Below the pieces are notes generated by a model. The model was not told the DNA's origin. It made no database searches and saw nothing but the letters and a program-made list of their open reading frames with translations. A DNA stretch of 7,459 nucleotides from Bacillota bacterium (lineage in GTDB: Bacteria; Bacillota; Clostridia; Christensenellales; CAG-138). Below are positions 1 through 6,396 of this stretch, one piece after another. Both the position numbers and the translations under genes were made by a program. The number at the start of each line of letters is the position of its first letter. Within the stretch, counting starts at the first letter, position 1. Where the stretch lies: assembly GCA_023451115.1 (NCBI GenBank), contig JAEXFV010000027.1, positions 1 through 7,459 of the forward strand, read 5' to 3'.

Positions 1-87
1 ACCGGCGACGCTTCCACCATGATCGGCTTTGTGATGATCATTGCTGCTCTGGCTGGCGTAGTTGTGTTCAAGAAGGTTCGTGCGTAA
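1..87 (+). CDS. C-terminal end of a surface protein with a sortase-like sorting tail (5' truncated)
   Basis: Frame 1 is open from the window edge to a TAA stop at 85-87 and encodes 28 residues. They read TGDAST, then a hydrophobic stretch of about 17 residues (residues 7-23), then a short basic end (KKVRA). This matches the tail of many clostridial sortase substrates, where LPxTG-D is followed by a membrane helix and positive residues. Only the T-G-D part of a possible LPxTGD motif lies inside the window, so the sorting motif itself is not proven. A plain C-terminal membrane anchor is the alternative. The gene is closed by the terminator at 132-159, so it is transcriptionally separate from the glycan operon downstream. 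The rest of the protein, and hence its function, is outside the window. Confidence 0.6.
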   Translation, partial: TGDASTMIGFVMIIAALAGVVVFKKVRA

Positions 88-102
88 TTAAAGCATTACG
101 CA
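81..102. repeat. Perfect 8-bp inverted repeat across the stop codon
   Basis: TGCGTAAT (81-88) and ATTACGCA (95-102) are exact reverse complements separated by six bases. The TAA stop of the upstream gene (85-87) lies inside the left arm. There is no T-run after the right arm, so this is not itself an intrinsic terminator. It could be an mRNA 3'-end stabilising hairpin or chance. Confidence 0.5.
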
Positions 103-131
103 AAGCCCATACTGCCTAACGTCGCACGAGA

Positions 132-159
132 GGGGCCGCCTTATGGCGGCCTCCTTTTT
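132..159 (+). terminator. Intrinsic terminator of the surface-protein gene
   Basis: A nine-pair GC-rich stem (132-140 with 145-153, one G-T wobble) encloses a TTAT loop and is followed by C and five Ts (155-159). This is a textbook Rho-independent terminator about 45 bases after the stop at 87, and it insulates the upstream gene from the operon that starts near 200. Confidence 0.9.
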
Positions 160-166
160 GTTCCAC

Positions 167-195
167 TACACAATGCGGCTTTCCTGTGGTACAAT
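167..195 (+). promoter_or_regulatory. Extended -10 promoter of the glycan operon
   Basis: TACAAT at 190-195 differs from TATAAT at one base and is preceded by TGG (187-189), giving an extended -10 (TGN). A weak -35 (TACACA, 167-172, four of six matches to TTGACA) sits 17 bases upstream. Transcription would start near 202, leaving a leader of about 25 bases before the GTG at 228. It lies just after a terminator and just before the first gene of a same-strand run, where an operon promoter is expected. No mapping data support it. Confidence 0.6.
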
Positions 196-213
196 AGCCA
201 AAACAAAACCGGC

Positions 214-219
214 AGGTGA
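214..219 (+). promoter_or_regulatory. Ribosome binding site that sets the start of the Wzy/WaaL-type gene
   Basis: AGGTGA at 214-219 lies eight bases before the GTG at 228. The other in-frame GTG, at 216, falls inside this Shine-Dalgarno sequence and has only a two-base gap to any purine-rich stretch upstream. The start at 228 is therefore preferred. Confidence 0.65.
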
Positions 220-227
220 AAGCGCGC

Positions 228-1865
228 GTGACAAAAAAAAGAACAGGATCAAAAAAAGACTTGCCAGAAGGCAATTTTCGTGTGACGGCTAACTGGATCA
301 GCCTGGCGTATTGCAGCCTGATATTGGCGGCCTTCCCCTTATTTATAGAGGGATATTCCACGTTGACCAGCACAAAATATAATTTTTTCCGGATTTGCAG
401 TTTTGTTTTTTTGATATTGCTAGGGCTGGCTTTTTTTCTGGCGCTGATGGACGGCTGGAGGCCTCAATGCAGCCCGAAACGGTGGTGGAGCAACACTTCT
501 TCCAGTAAAAAATGGATGCTGGCATTTACCCTTTGCTGTATCGCGGCTGCCGTATGTTCCAACTATGAAGTGCCGGAGGAAACGTTGGAATATGTACCGG
601 AATTTACTCTTTGGGTTGGCGGCCCCCGGTTCAACGGTTTGCTGACACGGTTGCTTTATGGGGTGGCTTTTTTCATTGCGGCTTGCTTTTTACCTGAGAA
701 AAAAGAGTGGCTGCTGTGGGGGATGGCGGCGTCTTTTACAGCATTGAGCATGATTGGCATAATCCAGGCGTTTGGGATAAATGTGTTTCATCTGTACCCT
801 GGCAGTTATACGGCTTATAATTCTAATTTTTATTCCACGATAGGCAATCAGAACATGGTGTCAGGTATGTTGTGTTTGGGATTGCCGGCATTTTGCGCCG
901 CTTTTTTGTGTATGCAGCAAAAACGGCGTTATTGGCTGCTTGTGCCAGCTTGCCTGTGCTTTTATTTCTTGCTGGCTATTCGCAATGATAGCGGCATAGT
1001 AGGCATTGGCGTGTTTTTGCTGTTGTTTCCTCTGCTGTTATGGAATACGCCCCAGCGCATAGCCAGAGGCGGGTTGCTATATGCTTTGCTTGGGCTGGTA
1101 GCCGCCTTGTGGCGCATTGCTCTGCCTTATGGCGATGGGGATGGAACGCCCCTTGTGCGGATTGGGTTTGGCAAAGATGCCGGTTTGCTTTTGCTGCTTG
1201 CTGCTTTGGCAGGTGGCATGGGGTTGGCCGCTTATTTATTGCGGGATAAGATCAAATGGAGTAAAAGGCAGTTTACCTTGCTTTGGGCAGCATGCTTGCT
1301 TTTGCTGCTGATTGCAGGCGTGCTGGCGTTCCTTCATTTAGAGTTGACCAATCAAAGCGGATTTTTATATGAAGCCCAGCAGATGCTCCTGCATGGAAAT
1401 TGGGATGACCATTTTGGCACGGGCCGTATCTTTCTCTGGAAGCGTACCCTGCCGCTTGTGTTGCAGCACCCGGTGCTGGGTACCGGGCCGGATACTTTTG
1501 CAATGGTATTCCAGGGGAATTATTTGGATGATGTGATTGCATATTATGGCAGAGTAGGCCCTTATTTTGATACGGCACATAATGAATACCTGGATATTTT
1601 GATACAGTTTGGCATATTGGGCGGCATCTGTTATGTTGCGCTGCTGGTCACGTTGTTGGTGCGTGCTTTACGGCATAAGGAAAGCGGGTGGGCTATTCCT
1701 GCGTGGGGCTGCAGCGTGCTGTGCTATTGTGTGCAGGCGTTTTTCAGCTTCTCTATTGTGCTGGTAGCGCCGATATTCTGGCTGATGATGGGGTTGTTGG
1801 AGGGGGAAATTTGCCTGGCCCAGGGTAAGCCGCCCATCACGATTGCCCCCCGGCCCAGGCGCTAG
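228..1865 (+). CDS. O-antigen ligase/polymerase family (Wzy_C) polytopic membrane protein
   Basis: The protein has 545 residues from GTG 228 (549 if GTG 216 is used) and is very hydrophobic, with roughly 10-12 predicted membrane helices after a basic cytosolic N-terminus (TKKRTGSKKD). The family-typical Wzy_C region is near the C-terminus: G-T-G-R at 397-400, HPVLGTGPDTF from H414, and AHNEYLDILIQFGILG with H451. The arginine and histidine correspond in kind to the extracytoplasmic residues essential in WaaL/PglL enzymes. Members join undecaprenyl-linked glycans to an acceptor: another repeat unit (Wzy), lipid A (WaaL) or protein (PglL). LPS is not expected in this host, so polymerase, teichuronic-type ligase or O-oligosaccharyltransferase are the candidates, and sequence alone cannot separate them. 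It is the first gene of the operon. Its stop codon lies within the AGGAGG of the next gene, suggesting translational coupling. Confidence 0.85.
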   Translation: MTKKRTGSKKDLPEGNFRVTANWISLAYCSLILAAFPLFIEGYSTLTSTKYNFFRICSFVFLILLGLAFFLALMDGWRPQCSPKRWWSNTSSSKKWMLAFTLCCIAAAVCSNYEVPEETLEYVPEFTLWVGGPRFNGLLTRLLYGVAFFIAACFLPEKKEWLLWGMAASFTALSMIGIIQAFGINVFHLYPGSYTAYNSNFYSTIGNQNMVSGMLCLGLPAFCAAFLCMQQKRRYWLLVPACLCFYFLLAIRNDSGIVGIGVFLLLFPLLLWNTPQRIARGGLLYALLGLVAALWRIALPYGDGDGTPLVRIGFGKDAGLLLLLAALAGGMGLAAYLLRDKIKWSKRQFTLLWAACLLLLLIAGVLAFLHLELTNQSGFLYEAQQMLLHGNWDDHFGTGRIFLWKRTLPLVLQHPVLGTGPDTFAMVFQGNYLDDVIAYYGRVGPYFDTAHNEYLDILIQFGILGGICYVALLVTLLVRALRHKESGWAIPAWGCSVLCYCVQAFFSFSIVLVAPIFWLMMGLLEGEICLAQGKPPITIAPRPRR

Positions 1866-1880
1866 GAGGCGCCGGCAGAT

Positions 1881-3827
1881 ATGGAGAAGCGGAAGGCGAA
1901 TAATCTGGTACAGCGGCTGATGGATTTTACCTGGCTGCACCATGCATGGGTAAAGCGGGGGCTTTTGCTGCTGCTTGACGCAGGCTGGGTAGTCCTGGCT
2001 TATTTGTTTACGTTGCTGTTTCGCTATGGCGGAGCGGTGCCGGAGCGCATGTACGCTTGTTACCTCAGCTCCATCGGCGTTATCGTAGCGATCCATTGGG
2101 CTGTTAACGGGGTGTTGCATCTTTATAGCAGCATGTGGGAATATGCAGGTTTGGAAGAACTGGTGAAAATCATCTTCGCCTGCCCGATTGCCGCTTTGCT
2201 TTGTTATGTGTATGCAATCATCCGGGCGGACAGGCTGCCCCGGTCGGTGTATATTGCGGCGGGGCTGATCCTGATGCTGCTTTTTGGCGGAACCCGTATG
2301 TCCTACCGGGTATTGCGGCGGTTTGTACGGGGAGGCTTTTTAATGACCCGCGAAACCATACCCGTGCTGCTGGTGGGAGCAGGCGCTACCGGGGTGGCCC
2401 TGCTCAAACAAATACAAGAGCGGGAGCGGCTTTCTTTGCGACCGGTGGGGTTTGTAGACGATGATCCGGATAAGAAAAACATTCGTATTCAGGGGGTACG
2501 GGTGCTGGGAAAAACAGAGGATATCCCGGCGTTGGTGCAAAAATATTATATCAAGCAAATTATATTTGCCGTGCCCTCGGCAGATGGCGCGGCCCGGCGA
2601 CGCATGATGGAACTGTGCACAAAAACCGGCTGTAAGCTCAAAATCGTTCCAGGGCTGGATAATGTGCTGGAAGGGGTGGACATCAAGCGGATGCGGGATG
2701 TGGATATTGGAGACCTTTTGGCAAGGGAAGAGGTACAGCTGGAAATAGAAAATATCAGCCAGTATCTCCAGGACAGCGTAGTGCTGGTGACAGGCGGAGG
2801 GGGGTCTATCGGCAGTGAGCTGTGCATGCAGATCGCTCCATTTCGGCCAGCACGCATTGTGATTTTTGATATCTATGAAAACGACGCTTATGCGCTTTAT
2901 ATGAAGCTGAAACAACGATATCAGGATCAACTGGATTTAAGGGTGGAGATCGGCTCTGTTCAGGATGCAGACCAGGTGAGCCAGCTGTTTGCAACATACA
3001 GGCCGGACGTGGTGTTCCATGCGGCTGCCCATAAACACGTGCCCTTGATGGAACGTTGCCCTGCAGAAGCGGTAAAAAATAATGTTGAAGGCACTTTCAT
3101 CGTAAGCAAAGCAGCGGATGTGGCAGCAACCAAGCGGTTTATACTGATTTCAACAGATAAAGCGGTGAACCCGGCTAACATTATGGGGGCAACCAAATAT
3201 CTTTGTGAGCTCATCATGCAATACTTTAACCAGACCAGCAAAGCCACCCAATATGTAACCGTGCGCTTTGGCAATGTTTTGGGCTCCAACGGCAGCGTAG
3301 TTCCCTTGTTTCGGCAGCAAATTGAGGCAGGAGGTCCGGTCACGGTGACGCATAAGGATGTCACTCGATATTTTATGACCATACCGGAAGCTGCCAGGCT
3401 GGTCATTCAAGCCGGTTCCATGGCAGCGCAAGGGGAGGTTTTTGTGTTGGATATGGGACAACCCGTATCCATTGACCAGTTTGCCCGCACCTTTATCCGG
3501 CTTTCCGGCTTTGAGCCGGATGTGGATATCCCCATCGTTTATACGGGGCTGCGGCCGGGAGAAAAAATGTATGAAGAACTGTTAAATCCGGACGAATGCA
3601 GCAAAAGTACATTCCCCGGCATTTTAGTGGGAAAGCCGCATCCTGTGGACGCTGCGCAGATTTACCGGAGGCTTTCTTATCTTTTCGAGCAGGTAGAGAA
3701 AGAACCCACGCTTGTCCACCGCTATATGGCACAGGTAGTGCCCACCTATCATCCAGCGGATTGCTGCGCGGCAGATGATGCTTTGGTGCCAACACCTATG
3801 CCGGTAGAATATCCGCTGAGTATGTAG
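1881..3827 (+). CDS. Membrane-bound nucleoside-diphosphate-sugar 4,6-dehydratase (PglF/WbpM/CapD family)
   Basis: This 648-residue protein has the full three-part layout of the large UDP-GlcNAc 4,6-dehydratases. Four membrane helices lie at about 25-47, 62-82, 95-114 and 123-137. A first Rossmann-type (CoA-binding-like) domain carries GAGATG at 166-171. The C-terminal SDR domain has TGGGGSIG (304-311) for NAD binding, HAAAHKHVP from H380, TDK at 425-427 and MGATK at 435-439. In this large subfamily methionine replaces the usual SDR tyrosine; M435 and K439 fit that, with T425-D426-K427 as the expected catalytic group. The expected reaction is UDP-GlcNAc to UDP-2-acetamido-2,6-dideoxy-4-keto-hexose at the inner membrane face. 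ATG 1881 is preceded by AGGAGG (1864-1869), which overlaps the stop of the previous gene. The neighbours (phosphoglycosyl transferase, SDR) support a role in making the first sugar of a lipid-linked glycan. The precise keto-sugar formed is inferred. Confidence 0.93.
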   Translation: MEKRKANNLVQRLMDFTWLHHAWVKRGLLLLLDAGWVVLAYLFTLLFRYGGAVPERMYACYLSSIGVIVAIHWAVNGVLHLYSSMWEYAGLEELVKIIFACPIAALLCYVYAIIRADRLPRSVYIAAGLILMLLFGGTRMSYRVLRRFVRGGFLMTRETIPVLLVGAGATGVALLKQIQERERLSLRPVGFVDDDPDKKNIRIQGVRVLGKTEDIPALVQKYYIKQIIFAVPSADGAARRRMMELCTKTGCKLKIVPGLDNVLEGVDIKRMRDVDIGDLLAREEVQLEIENISQYLQDSVVLVTGGGGSIGSELCMQIAPFRPARIVIFDIYENDAYALYMKLKQRYQDQLDLRVEIGSVQDADQVSQLFATYRPDVVFHAAAHKHVPLMERCPAEAVKNNVEGTFIVSKAADVAATKRFILISTDKAVNPANIMGATKYLCELIMQYFNQTSKATQYVTVRFGNVLGSNGSVVPLFRQQIEAGGPVTVTHKDVTRYFMTIPEAARLVIQAGSMAAQGEVFVLDMGQPVSIDQFARTFIRLSGFEPDVDIPIVYTGLRPGEKMYEELLNPDECSKSTFPGILVGKPHPVDAAQIYRRLSYLFEQVEKEPTLVHRYMAQVVPTYHPADCCAADDALVPTPMPVEYPLSM

Positions 3828-3871
3828 GCTGTGGGGATAGGGAATAAATTTCAGTATGGCAGGAGAAGGAC

Positions 3872-4477
3872 ATGTACCGGATGATCAAACGGGGATTGGA
3901 TATCATTTGCGCGCTGGCAGGGGGGATTGTGTTATCTCCGTTGCTGGTTACGCTGGCATTGGCCATCAAACTGGAATCTTCCGGCCCTGTGCTGTTTCAG
4001 CAGAGAAGAATAGGAAAGGGAAAGAACCCCTTTTACATCCTGAAATTTCGTACCATGCGTACAAATGCCCCTAAGGATACCCCTACGCACCTGCTGGAAT
4101 CCCCGGAACAGTATATTACCAGGGTTGGCCGGTTTTTACGCAGGACTTCGCTGGATGAACTGCCGCAACTATGGAATATCCTGGTGGGGCAAATGTCCTT
4201 CGTGGGCCCCAGGCCTGTCCTGTGGAACCAGTTTGACCTGATTGCGGCAAGGGATACCTCCGGCGCCAACGATGTGCGCCCCGGGTTAACCGGTTGGGCC
4301 CAGGTCAACGGCAGGGACGCGCTCTCCATTGCGCAAAAGGCCGCGCTGGATGGGGAGTATATCAGGCGCATGAGTTTTTCTTTTGATTGCCGCTGCCTGT
4401 TTGCCACCGTGGGCAGCGTGCGAACGGGTAAAGGGGTAGTGGAGGGCGCCAAGCCTCCCCAGGAGAAACAGCTATGA
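3872..4477 (+). CDS. Undecaprenyl-phosphate sugar-1-phosphate transferase (PglC-type)
   Basis: At 201 residues this is a minimal monotopic phosphoglycosyl transferase of the bacterial sugar transferase family (PglC size, not the long WbaP/WcaJ form). Near the N-terminus a single hydrophobic segment (11-32) contains Ser22-Pro23, the break that makes the PglC helix re-entrant. Then come KFRTMR (58-63), SLDELPQLWNIL with the catalytic Asp95-Glu96 pair, SFVGPRP (109-115) and RPGLTGWAQVNGR (136-148). It would move a sugar-1-phosphate from a UDP sugar to undecaprenyl phosphate on the cytosolic face, starting glycan assembly. The likely substrate is the 6-deoxy HexNAc made by the flanking dehydratase and SDR; this is inferred from context. 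AGGAGAAGGA (3861-3870) precedes ATG 3872. An ATG at 3856 is out of frame. The last four bases (ATGA, 4474-4477) overlap the next gene. Confidence 0.93.
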   Translation: MYRMIKRGLDIICALAGGIVLSPLLVTLALAIKLESSGPVLFQQRRIGKGKNPFYILKFRTMRTNAPKDTPTHLLESPEQYITRVGRFLRRTSLDELPQLWNILVGQMSFVGPRPVLWNQFDLIAARDTSGANDVRPGLTGWAQVNGRDALSIAQKAALDGEYIRRMSFSFDCRCLFATVGSVRTGKGVVEGAKPPQEKQL

Positions 4478-5283
4478 AGCGCGTATTGATTACAGGGGAA
4501 AAGGCGTATATTGGATGTGCGCTGGAGGCCCATTTGCGCCAGCGGCCGGAGAAGTTCCAAGTGGCGCGCCTGAATTTGCGGGATGAGAGCTGGAGAAATT
4601 GCCGATTTTGTGATTTTGATGCTGTAGTGCATACGGCAGGTCTGGCCCATAAAAAGGAAAAGGCAACGGGGCGAGAACCTTATTTTGCTGTTAACCGGGA
4701 TTTAACCTTAGAGGTGGCGAAAGCTGCCCGGGCCGCAGGGGTAAAGCAATTTGTATTTTTCAGCACCATGGCTGTGTATGGAGAACAGGGGCGTTTGGGC
4801 GCACCGCTGGTTATCCGGCGGGATACGCCAGAACACCCGGTGAGTTGGTATGCACAAAGCAAATTAGAAGCGGAAGGGGGCTTGCGGCTTTTAGCAGGGC
4901 CGCAATTCCAAGTTGCGATTTTGCGTCCGCCTATGGTATATGGAAAAGGTTGCAAAGGAAATTACGCCAAACTGGAAGCATTCGCAAAGAAAAGCCCGGT
5001 ATTCCCCCAAATCAATAACCAACGCAGTATGGTGAACATCGCCGCGCTTTGCCAAGCAGTACAGGGAATGTTACAAAAGGGGCAGGGCGGCCTGTTTTTT
5101 CCCCAGGATGATAGGTATTACTGTACCAGCCAGCTTGTGCGTGAGATAAGAGAGAATTGTGGAAAGCCAATCTGGCTTTGCCCCGGATTTTCCTGGCTGT
5201 TTTGTGGGCTGCTTCAGAGAGCCCCTGCCATTAAAAAGGTGTTTGGAAACTTATGCTATGACCAGGCGCTGTCCAAAGGATAG
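4474..5283 (+). CDS. Extended-SDR sugar reductase/epimerase (WbpV/WreQ/GalE-like)
   Basis: The 269-residue protein is an extended short-chain dehydrogenase acting on a nucleotide sugar. The N-terminal cofactor motif is ITGEKAYIG (6-14), in which the middle glycine of TGxxGxxG is alanine, a variation seen in related Bacillota proteins. Then come VHTAGLAHKK (about 52-61), the strand FFSTMAVYG with S97/T98 as the catalytic Ser/Thr, and the Y126-x3-K130 pair. It is rather short for a 4-epimerase (GalE is about 340 residues). The order dehydratase, phosphoglycosyl transferase, SDR resembles loci where WbpV or WreQ reduces the 4-keto sugar to UDP-QuiNAc; a UDP-FucNAc or 4-epimerase role is also possible. 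AGGAG (4461-4465) lies eight bases before ATG 4474. Start and upstream stop overlap as ATGA, so translation is probably coupled. The SDR class is secure; the substrate is inferred. Confidence 0.85.
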   Translation: MKRVLITGEKAYIGCALEAHLRQRPEKFQVARLNLRDESWRNCRFCDFDAVVHTAGLAHKKEKATGREPYFAVNRDLTLEVAKAARAAGVKQFVFFSTMAVYGEQGRLGAPLVIRRDTPEHPVSWYAQSKLEAEGGLRLLAGPQFQVAILRPPMVYGKGCKGNYAKLEAFAKKSPVFPQINNQRSMVNIAALCQAVQGMLQKGQGGLFFPQDDRYYCTSQLVREIRENCGKPIWLCPGFSWLFCGLLQRAPAIKKVFGNLCYDQALSKG

Positions 5284-5307
5284 CGAACCTGGGATAGAAA
5301 GGACAAA

Positions 5308-5991
5308 ATGGAAATTGCACAAATTCGCCGGCAGCTGGCTGAAATGAGCGAGCCGGAATTCAAAAAATTCAGTGCAGGGCTACTTCCTGGCGTTTCCAAC
5401 ATGTTGGGCGTGCGCCTCCCGGCGTTGCGTAAACTGGCGCGGCAGATCGCTAGGGCGGACTGGCAGAAGTTTTTGCAGCAGGCGGAGGATCAAACCTTTG
5501 AAGAGACGATGCTGCAAGGCATGGTAATCGGCTGTGCAAAAATGGGGGCGTGGGAACGGGTGGAGCATATCCAGCGTTTTGTGCCAAAGATCAACAACTG
5601 GTCGGTTTGCGACAGCTTTTGCTGTGGTTTAAAAGCGGTGAAGCGGGAGCCGGATGTATTCTGGCCTCTGTGTTTGGATTATTGTCAATGGGAAGAAGAG
5701 TTTTTTGCCCGTTTTGGCGTGGTGATGCTGTTGGATCATTTTATAGATGAGCTACATGTTCGGGATGTATTGACTGCGATGGATGCGGTAAGCGCCACAG
5801 GATATTATGCCAGGATGGCGGTTGCCTGGGCAGTGTCCGTGTGTATGGCCAAGTTCCCAGAGATTACCCTTGCATATCTGGGAAAAAGCCGCCTGGATGA
5901 CGCAACCTACCACAAGGCATTGCAAAAAAGCTGGGAATCCTACCGGGTTAGCCAAGCCCATAAGGCAATATTACGGGGAATGAGGCGTTAA
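5308..5991 (+). CDS. AlkD-family DNA alkylation repair protein (HEAT-like DNA glycosylase)
   Basis: The 227-residue protein is all-helical in character and carries the marks of the DNA alkylation repair (AlkD) family: NNWSVCD (96-102) and a second conserved stretch around AVAW (171-174). By spacing, W98, D102 and W174 correspond to W109, D113 and W187 of Bacillus cereus AlkD (237 residues), where the Asp and Trps hold the positively charged alkylpurine without base flipping. R135 may match its R148. The expected role is removal of N3- and N7-alkylpurines as the first step of base excision repair. AAAGGA (5298-5303) precedes ATG 5308. The gene starts 24 bases after the glycan operon with no terminator between, so it could be read from the operon promoter. 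The next gene begins five bases after its stop, so the two are surely co-transcribed. Family is secure; substrate range is inferred. Confidence 0.93.
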   Translation: MEIAQIRRQLAEMSEPEFKKFSAGLLPGVSNMLGVRLPALRKLARQIARADWQKFLQQAEDQTFEETMLQGMVIGCAKMGAWERVEHIQRFVPKINNWSVCDSFCCGLKAVKREPDVFWPLCLDYCQWEEEFFARFGVVMLLDHFIDELHVRDVLTAMDAVSATGYYARMAVAWAVSVCMAKFPEITLAYLGKSRLDDATYHKALQKSWESYRVSQAHKAILRGMRR

Positions 5992-5996
5992 ACGCT

Positions 5997-6356
5997 ATGA
6001 CGCAATCAGGATTTTATCAGGCGGTTTATGAAATCGTGGCTCAGATCCCGGCGGGGAAAGTGGTTTCCTATGGGCAAATCGCTCGTCTCACTGGACGGCC
6101 GCGATATGCCCGGGGCGTAGGATACGCCATGCGAGCTGCGCCGGAAGGGCTGCCCTGCCACCGGGTGGTATTCCAAGACGGTAGCCTGTGCTATGGGGAA
6201 TGCTTTGGCGGCACTTGTATACACCGGGCAATGTTGGAAGGGGAAAACGTGCCGTTTTTACCGGACGGCAGAGTGGATATGGAAAAAGCCCGTTGGCAAG
6301 GCCCGCTCCAGGGCGCAGGCCGGGAGCCCGTAATAGAGCCGCTCCCCAACCCATAG
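5997..6356 (+). CDS. Short MGMT-like protein with ATL-type architecture but an active-site-like cysteine
   Basis: The 119 residues contain only the DNA-binding/active-site domain of O6-alkylguanine methyltransferases and lack the N-terminal domain. SYGQIA gives Y25 (human AGT Y114), ARGVG gives R39 (the arginine finger R128), and LPCHRVV gives C54 in the alkyl-acceptor position. The segment PEGLPCHRVV and the later DGRVDMEKARW resemble the alkyltransferase-like proteins (ATL, such as YbaZ), which normally have PWHRV. Two residues are missing between R39 and C54 relative to AGT, and the asparagine hinge position is A48. About 20 extra proline-rich residues follow W100. It may be a small methyltransferase or an ATL-like damage sensor that feeds nucleotide excision repair. 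GAGG at 5982-5985 is an 11-base-distant weak ribosome binding site inside the end of alkD, so coupling is likely. It converges with ogt. Confidence 0.85.
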   Translation: MTQSGFYQAVYEIVAQIPAGKVVSYGQIARLTGRPRYARGVGYAMRAAPEGLPCHRVVFQDGSLCYGECFGGTCIHRAMLEGENVPFLPDGRVDMEKARWQGPLQGAGREPVIEPLPNP

Positions 6357-6360
6357 GAGA

Positions 6361-6396
6361 AAAACCTTTGCAAGGCCCTGTGTCAAAGCCGGTTTT
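6361..6396. terminator. Possible weak bidirectional terminator between convergent genes
   Basis: AAAACCTTTG (6361-6370) can pair with CAAA (6384-6387) and GGTTTT (6391-6396), leaving a 13-base loop and a three-base bulge. T-rich ends occur on both strands (GGTTTT on plus, GGTTTTT on minus). It spans the gap between the stop codons at 6356 and 6383 and includes the end of ogt. The bulge and short T-runs make it weak. Confidence 0.35.

Noticed and set aside
216..227. Upstream GTG start giving a 549-residue Wzy/WaaL-type protein
   Set aside because: This GTG is part of the AGGTGA Shine-Dalgarno sequence for the GTG at 228 and has no site of its own.
1668..2930. Long minus-strand frames (150 and 196 residues) under the Wzy/WaaL-type and dehydratase genes
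   Set aside because: They lie opposite two well-recognised genes and show His/Pro/Gln-rich composition with no domain.
2781..3199. Methionine (M435) in place of the SDR tyrosine as a sign of an inactive enzyme
   Set aside because: The large membrane-bound dehydratases (PglF/WbpM type) normally have methionine here, with T-D-K and K439 kept, so this is the expected active form.
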